Translations under genes and position numbers: made by a program
Notes under the pieces: generated by a model
Database searches by the model: none
The model's input: the letters and a program-made list of their open reading frames with translations, nothing else
Told to the model about the DNA's origin: nothing
Source of the DNA: Siccibacter colletis
Lineage (GTDB): Bacteria; Pseudomonadota; Gammaproteobacteria; Enterobacterales; Enterobacteriaceae
DNA length: 64,000 bases
Direction of reading: 5' to 3'
Assembly (NCBI RefSeq): GCF_000696575.1
Contig: NZ_JMSQ01000039.1
Span: 90,002-154,001 of the forward strand
In this document: one piece after another, positions 9,579 to 17,342 of the stretch
How the letters are laid out: every line of letters starts with the position of its first letter
How positions within the stretch are numbered: the first letter of the stretch is position 1

Positions 9579-10139
9579 ATGTCTGTTAAACGCTGTTTTC
9601 TTTTTTATATTCTTCTGGCATTTCACCCGCTGGCGCAGGCCGCCACCGACAATAGCGATAAAGGCTGGTTCGCCACTTTCACCGATAACGTGGCGCAGAC
9701 ATGGAACGAACCTCAGCACTACGATCTTTACGTGCCGGCGATCACCTGGCATGCGCGCTTCGCCTATGACAAAGATAAAACGGATGAATACAACGAGCGC
9801 CCGTGGGGGGCCGGTATCGGCCAGTCGCGCTGGGATGAGAAGGGCAACTGGCACGGCCTGTATGCAATGGCGTTTAAGGATTCGTACAACAAATGGGAAC
9901 CCTTTATCGGTTATGGCTGGGAGAAAACCTGGCGTCCGCTGGCGGATGACAATTTCCGGCTTGGGCTGGGGTATACCGCCGGTGTGACGGCGCGCGATAA
10001 CTGGAAGTACATCCCGATACCTGCCGTGCTGCCGCTGGCGTCTGTTGGCTATGGCCCGGCGACATTCCAGATGACGTATATCCCCGGCACGTACAATAAC
10101 GGTAACGTTTACTTTGCCTGGTTCCGCTTCCAGTTTTAA
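9579..10139 (+). CDS. pagP: Lipid A palmitoyltransferase PagP
   Basis: An outer-membrane beta-barrel enzyme of 186 residues that transfers palmitate from phospholipid to lipid A. The signal peptide ends at LAQA/ATDN. The mature part carries the catalytic His in [12 protein letters not shown] and the Asp-Ser pair in [11 protein letters not shown]. The C-terminus ends in aromatic FAWFRFQF, as needed for barrel assembly. ATG at 9579 and GTG at 9576 are both possible and neither has a good Shine-Dalgarno sequence, suggesting weak or regulated translation. In related bacteria expression depends on PhoPQ, but no clear PhoP box is seen here. Confidence 0.95.
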   Translation: MSVKRCFLFYILLAFHPLAQAATDNSDKGWFATFTDNVAQTWNEPQHYDLYVPAITWHARFAYDKDKTDEYNERPWGAGIGQSRWDEKGNWHGLYAMAFKDSYNKWEPFIGYGWEKTWRPLADDNFRLGLGYTAGVTARDNWKYIPIPAVLPLASVGYGPATFQMTYIPGTYNNGNVYFAWFRFQF

Positions 10140-10251
10140 AAGAAATGTAAACGCCATAACAGGCGCCTAGGATATATCCCTTATAAATTAAAGGGAAAGC
10201 GAAACCCCGTTTTGGAAACGAGACTTTTATCACTTTTTCGCAAAGATCCGC

Positions 10252-10280
10252 TGGACAAAAGGCGCCACAATTGTTGTACT
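10252..10280 (+). promoter_or_regulatory. Candidate sigma-70 promoter of cspE
   Basis: TGGACA (10252-10257) and TGTACT (10275-10280) are separated by 17 bases and lie about 50 bases upstream of the cspE start. This gives an untranslated leader of roughly 40 nucleotides. The assignment rests on spacing and match only. Confidence 0.5.
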
Positions 10281-10328
10281 GATGCCCGACACAGCATTTG
10301 TGTCCATTTTCATGTAAAGGTAATATTG

Positions 10329-10538
10329 ATGTCTAAGATTAAAGGTAACGTTAAGTGGTTTAATGAGTCCAAAGGATTCGGTTTCATTACTCCGGAAGAT
10401 GGCAGCAAAGACGTGTTCGTACACTTCTCTGCGATCCAGAGCAATGGTTTCAAAACTCTGGCTGAAGGTCAGCGTGTAGAGTTCGAAATCACTAACGGTG
10501 CCAAAGGCCCTTCAGCTGCTAACGTAATGCCTATCTAA
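10329..10538 (+). CDS. cspE: Cold-shock-family RNA chaperone CspE
   Basis: A 69-residue single cold-shock domain protein that binds single-stranded RNA and acts as a transcription antiterminator. RNP1 ([11 protein letters not shown]) and RNP2 (DVFVHFSAI) motifs are both intact. The sequence is nearly identical to E. coli CspE except at the tail (VMPI). AAAGG ends 11 bases before the ATG. It has its own promoter and a strong terminator directly downstream, so it is monocistronic. Codon choice is biased as in highly expressed genes. Confidence 0.97.
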   Translation: MSKIKGNVKWFNESKGFGFITPEDGSKDVFVHFSAIQSNGFKTLAEGQRVEFEITNGAKGPSAANVMPI

Positions 10539-10560
10539 GCTTACGAAGCACAAGTTTCAA

Positions 10561-10588
10561 AAACCCGCTCACTGAGCGGGTTTTTTTT
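10561..10588. terminator. cspE terminator, probably bidirectional
   Basis: The stem CCCGCTC / GAGCGGG with an ACT loop is flanked by A-rich sequence on the left and eight T residues on the right. It ends cspE and, read on the other strand, could end the small minus-strand gene at 10604-10690. Confidence 0.9.
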
Positions 10589-10603
10589 GTGCTTTTTTTA
10601 GCC

Positions 10604-10690
10604 TCAGTAAAACAGGTAGAGCCGCAAAAACGCCACTATCATTATCGCGCTTACTGCCAGCGTGCTCAGGTTTATCATCTTCTCTTGCAT
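10604..10690 (-). CDS. Small predicted membrane protein, 28 residues
   Basis: A short open frame starts at ATG 10690-10688 with a very good GGAGG five bases upstream and ends at TGA 10604. The peptide begins MQEKMINLSTLAVSAIMIVA and continues FLRLYLFY: a short polar start followed by one hydrophobic helix (about residues 7-27) with a charged Arg near the end. It faces cspE and shares the bidirectional terminator. I do not recognise it as a named gene. The ribosome site, length and single-helix composition match the many small single-pass proteins of enterobacteria, so I consider it likely real. Its function is unknown. Confidence 0.6.
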   Translation of the reverse strand: MQEKMINLSTLAVSAIMIVAFLRLYLFY

Positions 10691-10750
10691 ATCAGCCTCC
10701 GGGATTTTTCCAGAGGATGGCAGAAGAACATTAAGACCAGATGAAGCGCG

Positions 10751-11131
10751 CTAGCGGGCCATCGCGCTATTCACCAGCCAGAATGCCAGCGCGGTCATCG
10801 CCAGTGAGCCAACGAGGTTCAGCGCCAGATTAAGCGCAGCCCACGCGTAACGCCCGTCCTGCAGCAAAAACACCACTTCGGCGGAAAAGGTCGAGAACGT
10901 GGTTAGCCCACCGCACAGGCCGGTAGTGATGAGCAGCTTCCACATCGGGTCGAGCTGCGGCATACGGTTAAACCATGCCAGCGCGGCACCAATAATAAAC
11001 GCCCCAATCAGATTCGCCGTCAGCGTACCCAGCGGAATAGCCTGATGCGCCGGATTGAAGCGCAGACTGAGAAACCAGCGCGCCAGACTTCCCATACCGC
11101 CGCCAACAAATACTGCCAGAACAAGATTCAC
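10751..11131 (-). CDS. crcB: Fluoride channel CrcB/Fluc
   Basis: A 126-residue inner-membrane protein with four helices that forms a dual-topology dimer exporting fluoride. Family motifs are [26 protein letters not shown] and [13 protein letters not shown], the last containing the pore Thr/Phe/Ser residues. The start is GTG at 11131, giving MNLVLAVF, which aligns with the E. coli N-terminus. Upstream in-frame codons lack a start with a ribosome site. No obvious fluoride riboswitch precedes it. It is divergent from ybeM. Confidence 0.93.
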   Translation of the reverse strand: MNLVLAVFVGGGMGSLARWFLSLRFNPAHQAIPLGTLTANLIGAFIIGAALAWFNRMPQLDPMWKLLITTGLCGGLTTFSTFSAEVVFLLQDGRYAWAALNLALNLVGSLAMTALAFWLVNSAMAR

Positions 11132-11238
11132 CGTAACGCTCTCTTTTTGCTTGTCAGGAACGCAGTGTAACGCGTGTGACGGCGAGCTGACTATCCGGTA
11201 TATACTCGGACTGCCACCCCGTTCAGTGAGGATTGAGT

Positions 11239-12027
11239 ATGAGAGCCGCAATCGGGCAGTTTGCCGTAACGCCGGATACGCGCACCAACGCGCAAACCTG
11301 CATCCGCTTGATGGCTCAGGCCGCAGCGGGCCAGGCCGACATGCTGGTGCTACCGGAGGCGCTACTGGCGCGTGACGACAGCGATCCGGATCTGAGCGTC
11401 AAATCGGCCCAGTATGAGGATGGCGACTTTTTGCGGCGGCTGCTCAGGGAGAGCGCCGGGAACACCCTGACGACGATCCTGACGCTGCATGTGCCCACCT
11501 CTGACGGGCGCGCGACCAACACGCTGTTCGCGCTGCGCGGCGACCAGATTATTGCCCGCTACCAGAAGCTCCATCTTTATGATGCTTTTTCCATACAGGA
11601 GTCGCGGCGGGTAGATGCCGGCCACAGCATACCGCCGTTGATTAACGTCGCCGGGATGCGCGTCGGGCTGATGACCTGCTACGACCTGCGCTTCCCCGAA
11701 CTGGCGCTGGCGCATGCGCTCAGAGGCGCCGAGGTACTGGTGCTGCCCGCGGCCTGGGTGCGCGGTCCGTTGAAAGAGCAGCACTGGCAGACGCTGCTCG
11801 CCGCCCGGGCGCTCGATACTACCTGCTGGATAGTGGCGAGCGGGGAGTGCGGTACACGCAATATTGGTCAGAGCAGGGTGGTCGATCCGCTGGGCGTCAC
11901 CGTGGCGGCTGCCGCGGAGGAGCCTGCGCTGCTGTTTGCCGAGCTGAGCGCGCTGCGGGTCGCGGAAGTTCGTGAGCGCTTACCTGTGCTGGCAAATCGC
12001 CGCTTTGCGCCGCCGCACCTGTCGTGA
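11239..12027 (+). CDS. ybeM: Deaminated glutathione amidase (nitrilase family, YbeM)
   Basis: A 262-residue carbon-nitrogen hydrolase that repairs the metabolite by-product deaminated glutathione, as known for Nit1/YbeM proteins. The nitrilase triad is visible: Glu in [10 protein letters not shown], Lys in [11 protein letters not shown] and Cys in [13 protein letters not shown]. The ATG at 11239 has GAGG seven bases upstream; TTG at 11233 is too close to that site. As I recall, this gene is truncated in E. coli K-12, whereas here it is full length with all catalytic residues. Confidence 0.9.
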   Translation: MRAAIGQFAVTPDTRTNAQTCIRLMAQAAAGQADMLVLPEALLARDDSDPDLSVKSAQYEDGDFLRRLLRESAGNTLTTILTLHVPTSDGRATNTLFALRGDQIIARYQKLHLYDAFSIQESRRVDAGHSIPPLINVAGMRVGLMTCYDLRFPELALAHALRGAEVLVLPAAWVRGPLKEQHWQTLLAARALDTTCWIVASGECGTRNIGQSRVVDPLGVTVAAAAEEPALLFAELSALRVAEVRERLPVLANRRFAPPHLS

Positions 12028-12045
12028 CGTTTTTTTAATCAGTGC

Positions 12046-12075
12046 TTGATTCATCTTGTTACAGATTGCTATTGT
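12046..12075 (+). promoter_or_regulatory. Candidate tatE promoter
   Basis: TTGATT (12046-12051) and TATTGT (12070-12075) are separated by 18 bases, about 80 bases upstream of tatE. The match is moderate. Confidence 0.4.
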
Positions 12076-12153
12076 GTGTCCGGCCAGGTTCCCCGTTAAA
12101 TATAAGGGTTCTGAGCCGCGAAGTTCGCAGCCTGTTTTCTAAAGAAGGTATTT

Positions 12154-12360
12154 ATGGGTGAGATAAGTATTACCAAGCTGCTGGTGGTTGCTGCACTGGT
12201 CGTCCTGTTGTTTGGTACCAAAAAATTACGCACGCTGGGTGGCGATCTCGGTGCTGCCATCAAAGGCTTTAAAAAAGCCATGAACGATGACGATACCAGC
12301 GCAAAAAATGCATCAGACGCGGCTGCCGCGCCGGGTGAACGACTCTCTCACAAAGAGTAA
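12154..12360 (+). CDS. tatE: Twin-arginine translocase subunit TatE
   Basis: A 68-residue TatA paralogue of the twin-arginine protein export system. The first 47 residues ([20 protein letters not shown], then an amphipathic helix with [21 protein letters not shown]) match E. coli TatE closely. The Ala-rich C-terminal tail differs and ends LSHKE. It is a single gene, as usual, located away from tatABC, and is closed by a strong terminator. Confidence 0.97.
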   Translation: MGEISITKLLVVAALVVLLFGTKKLRTLGGDLGAAIKGFKKAMNDDDTSAKNASDAAAAPGERLSHKE

Positions 12361-12380
12361 CGGCGTCAGCAGACAGCAAT

Positions 12381-12410
12381 AAAAAAACCGGCACACAGGC
12401 CGGTTTTTTT
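12381..12410. terminator. Bidirectional terminator tatE/lipA
   Basis: The stem ACCGGC / GCCGGT has A-tracts on the left and T-tracts on the right, so it can terminate tatE and the convergent lipA. Confidence 0.9.
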
Positions 12411-12445
12411 ATGCAGTGAGAAAAGTGTTACCTGACGTAACCGCC

Positions 12446-13411
12446 TTATTTCACTTCCATCCCTTTCGCCTGCAGGTCGGCGTGGTAAGACGAACGCACG
12501 AACGGGCCACAGGCCGCATGGGTAAAGCCCATCGCCAGCGCTTCGGCTTTCATCTCTTCAAATTCATCCGGGCTGACATAACGCTGTACCGGCAGGTGAT
12601 GGCGGCTTGGCTGCAGATACTGGCCCAGCGTCAGCATGGTGACGCCGTGACGACGCAAGTCGCGCATCACTTCGACGATTTCAGCATTGGTTTCGCCGAG
12701 GCCCACCATCAGGCCGGATTTGGTCGGCAGATGCGGATGGGCTTCCTTGAAGCGCTCCAGCAGTTTCAGCGACCACGCGTAGTCTGCACCCGGACGTACC
12801 TGGCGATAGAGACGCGGCACGTTCTCCAGGTTGTGGTTAAACACGTCTGGCGGCGTGGCGGTGAGGATCTCCAGCGCCTTATCCATACGACCACGGAAAT
12901 CCGGCACCAGCGTTTCAATTTTGATGGTCGGGTTTTTGTCACGAATGGCGCTGATGCAGTCGGCAAAGTGCTGAGCACCGCCGTCACGCAGATCGTCGCG
13001 GTCCACTGAAGTCACAACCACATAGCGCAGCGCCATATCAGAGATGGTCTGCGCCAGTTTCAGCGGCTCGTTGGCATCAGGCGCAACAGGACGACCATGT
13101 GCCACGTCACAGAACGGACAGCGACGTGTGCAGATAGCGCCGAGGATCATGAAGGTCGCGGTGCCGTGGTTGAAACACTCCGCAAGGTTCGGGCAAGAGG
13201 CTTCTTCGCACACGGAGTGCAGGCCGTTCTTGCGCATCGCCGCTTTGATACCCTGAATGCGGGACGAGTCAGCCGGAAGTTTGATTTTCATCCACTCCGG
13301 TTTTCTGAGCAGCGTCTCGCGCTCGGTCACCACATTTTTAACCGGGATAAGGGCCATTTTATCGGCGTCGCGGTACTTAACACCGCGTTCCATCACAATG
13401 GGTTTACTCAT
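12446..13411 (-). CDS. lipA: Lipoyl synthase
   Basis: A 321-residue radical-SAM enzyme that inserts two sulfurs into protein-bound octanoyl groups to make lipoate. The auxiliary cluster motif [12 protein letters not shown], the radical-SAM motif [10 protein letters not shown] and the C-terminal RSSY serine ligand are all present. The start ATG at 13411 gives [10 protein letters not shown], identical in position to E. coli; the longer upstream frame has no support. A clear Shine-Dalgarno sequence is missing, as often in this gene. With lipB nearby it makes up the endogenous lipoylation pathway. Confidence 0.97.
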   Translation of the reverse strand: MSKPIVMERGVKYRDADKMALIPVKNVVTERETLLRKPEWMKIKLPADSSRIQGIKAAMRKNGLHSVCEEASCPNLAECFNHGTATFMILGAICTRRCPFCDVAHGRPVAPDANEPLKLAQTISDMALRYVVVTSVDRDDLRDGGAQHFADCISAIRDKNPTIKIETLVPDFRGRMDKALEILTATPPDVFNHNLENVPRLYRQVRPGADYAWSLKLLERFKEAHPHLPTKSGLMVGLGETNAEIVEVMRDLRRHGVTMLTLGQYLQPSRHHLPVQRYVSPDEFEEMKAEALAMGFTHAACGPFVRSSYHADLQAKGMEVK

Positions 13412-13589
13412 AGCGTGCGTGTTCCAGTTGCGGATATCGAAGGAAAGCGTTTCAGATAAATTGAATTTTGTATTTATCAACTATTTTTGAAACAACGCCA
13501 CGCAGTATAACATTGATACTGGCCTGAAAGCAGCCCGGTGGGCATGAAATGGAAAAAGAATTGTAAAACGGTTGTTACTTTGTGGCCGC

Positions 13590-13618
13590 GTCGAGGTTAA
13601 TCGATAGTCAACCTCGAC
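13590..13618. other. Stem-loop downstream of ybeF
   Basis: A perfect 9-bp stem GTCGAGGTT / AACCTCGAC with an 11-base loop lies just after the ybeF stop. There is no T-run, so it may be an RNA 3'-end stabiliser or a weak terminator. Confidence 0.5.
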
Positions 13619-13630
13619 ATCTGCGTCGGC

Positions 13631-14587
13631 TCATGGGAAGGCTTTCTGAATCGCATCAATGATGCTCTGCATCATCGGATCGCGCAGGCTGAGCTTGTTG
13701 TAATGCAGCGTGGTATCGAGCCGGTCATCGTTGAACAGGGCGGTATCAATCTCCACCAACCGCCAGCTCTCGCGGAACATCTCAAACAGACGCGCCGGCA
13801 TAATGCCAATCAGATCGCAGCTGCTGATCATTGCTGCGACGGTCACCATGTTGTAACTGCTGAACGCCACCTGCAAATTAGGGAACAGGCTGTTAAGACG
13901 TTTGCGTATTTCATTCACAGAGTCGTTCTGCAGAGTTATCAGCGCCTGCTCATGGGCCTGCAGTTGCTCAAGCGAAACGGAGGGTTGACTGCACGGATGA
14001 CCCTCACGGCATACCATCACCAGCCGGTCGCGGAACAGCAGATGGCTACCGATGGTACGTGACGTATAGGTTGCCCCGTCCACCACCAGGTCGGTCTGAA
14101 ACTGGCTGAGCTGGGTTTCGGTGTCGCTGATGGCCACATTGCGGATCAGTAAATTAGGATTAGCGTTCTGAATGGCGCTATAAAGCAGGGGAATGACCTG
14201 AGCGCCCACCGACGGCGAAGTGGCAATGGTAATAGTGCGCTGCTTGTTATGCGACCCGTGAAAATCCAGCGCACCGAGAATCGATTCCAGCCCCTGGCTA
14301 ATATATTCGTGCAGGTGCGTGGCATAAGCCGTGGGAGTAACGCCCTGGCCTTTACGAATAAATAACGGGTCAGGAAATATATGACGTAATTTCTGGATGG
14401 ACTGGCTGATTGCAGACGGCGTCAGATTAAGAATTTTCGCAGCGTTGACAATTCCCTTGTGGACGTAAACCGCTTCGAAAATGGTTAACAGATTAAGATC
14501 GATGTTACGCAAAGTCCTGAATATCTCGCGCTTTCGCTCATCGTCCTGAGGTGAAATCATATGTTCAGAGGTGCCCTTATATTCCAC
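13631..14587 (-). CDS. ybeF: LysR-family transcriptional regulator YbeF
   Basis: A 318-residue LysR-type regulator. The winged helix-turn-helix is at about residues 27-85 (NLLTIFEAVYVHKGIVNAAK, then NLTPSAISQSIQKLR) and a substrate-binding domain follows. The GTG at 14587 is favoured because GGAGAG lies five bases upstream; ATG at 14560 has no such site. The DNA-binding part is nearly identical to E. coli YbeF, while the effector domain is much more divergent. The target is unknown. A palindrome fitting T-N11-A just upstream suggests autoregulation. Confidence 0.9.
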   Translation of the reverse strand: MEYKGTSEHMISPQDDERKREIFRTLRNIDLNLLTIFEAVYVHKGIVNAAKILNLTPSAISQSIQKLRHIFPDPLFIRKGQGVTPTAYATHLHEYISQGLESILGALDFHGSHNKQRTITIATSPSVGAQVIPLLYSAIQNANPNLLIRNVAISDTETQLSQFQTDLVVDGATYTSRTIGSHLLFRDRLVMVCREGHPCSQPSVSLEQLQAHEQALITLQNDSVNEIRKRLNSLFPNLQVAFSSYNMVTVAAMISSCDLIGIMPARLFEMFRESWRLVEIDTALFNDDRLDTTLHYNKLSLRDPMMQSIIDAIQKAFP

Positions 14588-14903
14588 GCCAACTCTCCAG
14601 ATATATTCACATAGTGAATAATAGTTTACTTTCGGTATTTTGATTATTGTTGTTGTCTGTTATTTCATCAAAATGCGCCGACAGTCATCCTTAATAGCTA
14701 TAATTAACGCCGCTAAATGCTCTCATCACTTTTCGCCGTAAGAATGGGCCTAATGTGGAACGCTGCGCAGGTAAATTATTGTCAATTAAATATTTGTCTT
14801 TGGGACGCAACGAAAATATATAAAAGAGTTTCCAAAGTAAAGCAGCAATGTTAAATCCTGGAGATGGCCTGTTATGCAACAGACCATAATGGAAGTGAAT
14901 TTC
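14588..14903. other. ybeF-lipB intergenic region, no gene seen
   Basis: About 315 AT-rich bases between the lipB stop and the ybeF start. Apart from the palindrome at 14604-14620 and AT-rich promoter-like sequence I see no gene. A 62-codon minus-strand frame (14691-14879) lacks a ribosome site and family features. Confidence 0.6.
14604..14620. promoter_or_regulatory. LysR-type operator candidate (T-N11-A) upstream of ybeF
   Basis: A perfect interrupted palindrome TATTCAC-ATA-GTGAATA lies 17-33 bases upstream of the ybeF start. Its core TTCACATAGTGAA fits the T-N11-A rule for LysR-type regulators, consistent with autorepression of ybeF. This is inferred from motif and position. Confidence 0.5.
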
Positions 14904-15542
14904 TTAACTGATATTTTCCACTGGCGGATTGTTGAGCAAAGCGAGGAAATGACGCACCAGTAGCGGCTGAACGCGATCAACCGTCGCGTCAGGCAGCAGA
15001 TCGCTGACCTGAACCATCTCCATTCCGGCATAGCCGCAGGGGTTAATGCGACGAAAGGGCGACAGGTCCATCGCGATGTTCAGCGCCAGGCCGTGGAAAG
15101 AGCAGCCTTTACGGATGCGCAGCCCCAGCGAGCAGATCTTCTGCCCGGCAACATACACACCCGGGGCGTCAGGACGGGCGTAAGCTTCTATGCCGAGTTC
15201 CGCCAGCGTATTGACCACGGTATTTTCCAGCGCGCTGACCAGCTCGCGCACGCCGAGCTTGCGGCGTTTGAGGTTTAACAGGACGTACATCACCTGCTGG
15301 CCCGGCCCGTGATAGGTCACCTGGCCGCCACGATCGCTCTGTACTACCGGAATATCGCCTGCCGCCAGCACGTGCTCGGCTTTGCCCGCCTGTCCCTGGG
15401 TAAATACCGGGTAGTGCTCAACCAGCCAGATCTCGTCGGCAGTGTGATCATCACGGGTATCGGTAAAATCATGCATTGCCTGCGATACGGGTTCATAGGG
15501 CTGCAGGCCAAGGTGGCGGATCAGAATCTTATCCTGAGGCAA
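14904..15542 (-). CDS. lipB: Octanoyl-ACP:protein N-octanoyltransferase
   Basis: A 212-residue enzyme that moves octanoate from acyl carrier protein to lipoyl domains, the step before LipA. The conserved [12 protein letters not shown] loop, the Lys of [10 protein letters not shown] and the acyl-carrying Cys of NPCGYAGM are present. The start codon is TTG at 15542, giving [12 protein letters not shown], with GGAGA eight bases upstream; the nearby ATG is out of frame. The stop differs slightly from E. coli (212 versus 213 residues). It follows ybeD on the same strand. Confidence 0.95.
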   Translation of the reverse strand: MPQDKILIRHLGLQPYEPVSQAMHDFTDTRDDHTADEIWLVEHYPVFTQGQAGKAEHVLAAGDIPVVQSDRGGQVTYHGPGQQVMYVLLNLKRRKLGVRELVSALENTVVNTLAELGIEAYARPDAPGVYVAGQKICSLGLRIRKGCSFHGLALNIAMDLSPFRRINPCGYAGMEMVQVSDLLPDATVDRVQPLLVRHFLALLNNPPVENIS

Positions 15543-15626
15543 AACGGCATCTCCGGGGAGAAGAAAAGGTGCGGGGAGTATATCACAGCCGGGGAAGGCA
15601 ATACCCGGCGTGCGCCGGGTAGTGGA

Positions 15627-15890
15627 TCAGAGCACCATGCGAACGATGTCGATGTTGCCCAGCTCTTCATACAGGGTTTCAACCTGCTCGATATGCGTGG
15701 CGGTGATGGTGATGGAAACCGAATGGTAATTCCCTTTGCTGCTCGGTTTTACCTGCGGGGTGTAATCGCCAGGCGCATGGCGCTGGACCACTTCAACCAC
15801 CATATCAACCAGCTCAGGTTTCGCCAGACCCATCACTTTGTAAGTAAACGGGGTAGGGAATTCCAGCAGTTCATTCAGTTTGGTTTTCAT
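15627..15890 (-). CDS. ybeD: DUF493 protein YbeD
   Basis: An 87-residue conserved protein with a ferredoxin-like alpha/beta fold known from the E. coli structure. It starts [12 protein letters not shown] and ends [10 protein letters not shown]. The ATG at 15890 has CGGAGCTGAC in front of it. Its conserved place between dacA and lipB is kept. The molecular role is not established; regulatory-domain-like folds have been proposed for the family. Confidence 0.95.
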   Translation of the reverse strand: MKTKLNELLEFPTPFTYKVMGLAKPELVDMVVEVVQRHAPGDYTPQVKPSSKGNYHSVSITITATHIEQVETLYEELGNIDIVRMVL

Positions 15891-15911
15891 GTCAGCTCCG
15901 GTAGTGCGTAT

Positions 15912-15944
15912 ATAAAGAAACACTCCCGCCAGAAGCGGGAGTGT
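15912..15944 (-). terminator. dacA terminator
   Basis: A perfect 10-bp stem ACACTCCCGC / GCGGGAGTGT with a CAGAA loop is followed on the minus strand by TTTCTTTA. It lies between dacA and ybeD and should end dacA transcripts at least partly. Confidence 0.75.
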
Positions 15945-15995
15945 GGATATGCATAGTATATGGGGATGGAAATCACACTTTCAAGCGGTGATTTT

Positions 15996-17207
15996 TTAGC
16001 CAAACCAGTGGTGGAACATCAGTTTGATGTAATCAATGATGCGACCAAAGAAGTTACCTTCCTCGATCTGCTCCAGCACCACCAGCGGGCGCTGTTCAAT
16101 GGTTTTGCCATCCAGCTGGAAGTTGATGGTGCCGACCACCTGGTTTTTCTGCAGCGGGGCGTGCAGCTCAGGGGTATTCAGCACATAGCTGGCTTTCAGA
16201 TCCTTCAGACGACCACGCGGGATAGTGAGGTAGAGATCTTTATCCACGCCCAGCGACGCGCGATCGCTGTCACCGAACCAGGCCGGCTCAGAGGCGAACT
16301 CTTTACCCGCTTTCAGCGGATTTACGGTTTCGAAGAAGCGGAAGCCCCAGGTCAGCAGCTTTTTACTTTCGGCTTCACGACCTTTGAAGGTGCGGCCACC
16401 CAGCACGGCGGACACCAGGCGCATCTGGCCTTCAGTCGCGGACGCAACAATGTTATAACCCGCTTTTTCGGTATGACCGGTTTTGATACCGTCCACGTTC
16501 AGGCTGTTATCCCACAGCAGACCGTTACGGTTGGTCTGGCGAATGCCGTTGAAGGTGAACTCTTTTTCGCGATAGATAACGTACTCAGCCGGGACGTCAC
16601 GGATCAGCGCCTGACCAATCAGCGCAATGTCGCGCGCGGAGATGTACTGGCCTTCTGCGTCCAGGCCGTGCACGGTCTGGAAGTGGGTATTCTTCAGACC
16701 CAGCGCCGATACGTAGCTGTTCATCAGGCCCACAAACGCGTCCTGGCTACCGGCCACAAAGTCGGCCATCGCCACGCAGGCGTCGTTACCAGACTGCAGG
16801 TTGATGCCGCGGATCAGCTGGGACACCGGCACCTGCATGCCTGGCTTCAGGAACATCAGCGAAGAGCCTTTGAATACCGGGTTGCCGGTCGCCCACGCGT
16901 CCTGGCCGATTGTCACCAGATCGGACTCTTTAAATTTACCCGCTTTCATCGCCTGGCCGATGACGTAGCTGGTCATCATTTTGGTCAGACTGGCCGGATC
17001 GCGACGCTGGTCGGCGTTCTGCTCCGCCAGTACTTTGCCGGAGTTGTAATCGATCAGGATATAGGCTTCAGCATCAATCTGAGGCACGCCCGGGATCATG
17101 GTTTTGATGTTCAGGTCGTCTGCGTGGGCGGCAGAGAGTGCCGTGACGGAGAGCGCCGTGGCGAGCGCGAAGCGCGTTACAAAGCGAGCAGTAGGAGTGG
17201 TCTTCAT
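15996..17207 (-). CDS. dacA: D-alanyl-D-alanine carboxypeptidase DacA (PBP5)
   Basis: A 403-residue periplasmic enzyme that trims the terminal D-Ala from peptidoglycan pentapeptides and keeps cell shape regular. The signal peptide ends at SAAHA/DDLN. Active-site motifs SLTK, SGN and KTG (VDGIKTGHT) are present, and the C-terminal amphipathic helix ([16 protein letters not shown]) anchors it to the inner membrane. The ATG at 17207 (MKTTPTARF) gives the same length as E. coli. It sits downstream of rlpA, with a large inverted repeat between them. Confidence 0.97.
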   Translation of the reverse strand: MKTTPTARFVTRFALATALSVTALSAAHADDLNIKTMIPGVPQIDAEAYILIDYNSGKVLAEQNADQRRDPASLTKMMTSYVIGQAMKAGKFKESDLVTIGQDAWATGNPVFKGSSLMFLKPGMQVPVSQLIRGINLQSGNDACVAMADFVAGSQDAFVGLMNSYVSALGLKNTHFQTVHGLDAEGQYISARDIALIGQALIRDVPAEYVIYREKEFTFNGIRQTNRNGLLWDNSLNVDGIKTGHTEKAGYNIVASATEGQMRLVSAVLGGRTFKGREAESKKLLTWGFRFFETVNPLKAGKEFASEPAWFGDSDRASLGVDKDLYLTIPRGRLKDLKASYVLNTPELHAPLQKNQVVGTINFQLDGKTIEQRPLVVLEQIEEGNFFGRIIDYIKLMFHHWFG

Positions 17208-17274
17208 GGTCTGTACAACGACATCCGTGATGGAATTAAAAAAGTGCTTTACTATAGCAAATGCCTTACGGGCT

Positions 17275-17337
17275 GGCATCTGACTTTGCGCGTGAGTTTG
17301 TTACGGTGCTTTACACAAACTGACAAAGTCAGATGCC
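17275..17337. repeat. Large nested inverted repeat between rlpA and dacA
   Basis: The 14-base arm GGCATCTGACTTTG (17275-17288) is perfectly complementary to CAAAGTCAGATGCC (17324-17337). Inside it a second pair, AGTTTGT (17295-17301) and ACAAACT (17315-17321), is also perfect. The whole can fold into a 63-nt interrupted hairpin in RNA or a cruciform in DNA. It starts five bases after the rlpA stop. No T-run follows on the minus strand, so it is not a classical terminator. It may protect the rlpA 3' end or terminate weakly. Confidence 0.85.
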
Positions 17338-17342
17338 CGGAT

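Noticed and set aside
11132-11238. Fluoride riboswitch in front of crcB
   Set aside because: The divergent spacer is only about 107 bases and I could not recognise the conserved pseudoknot sequences; a covariance search would be decisive.
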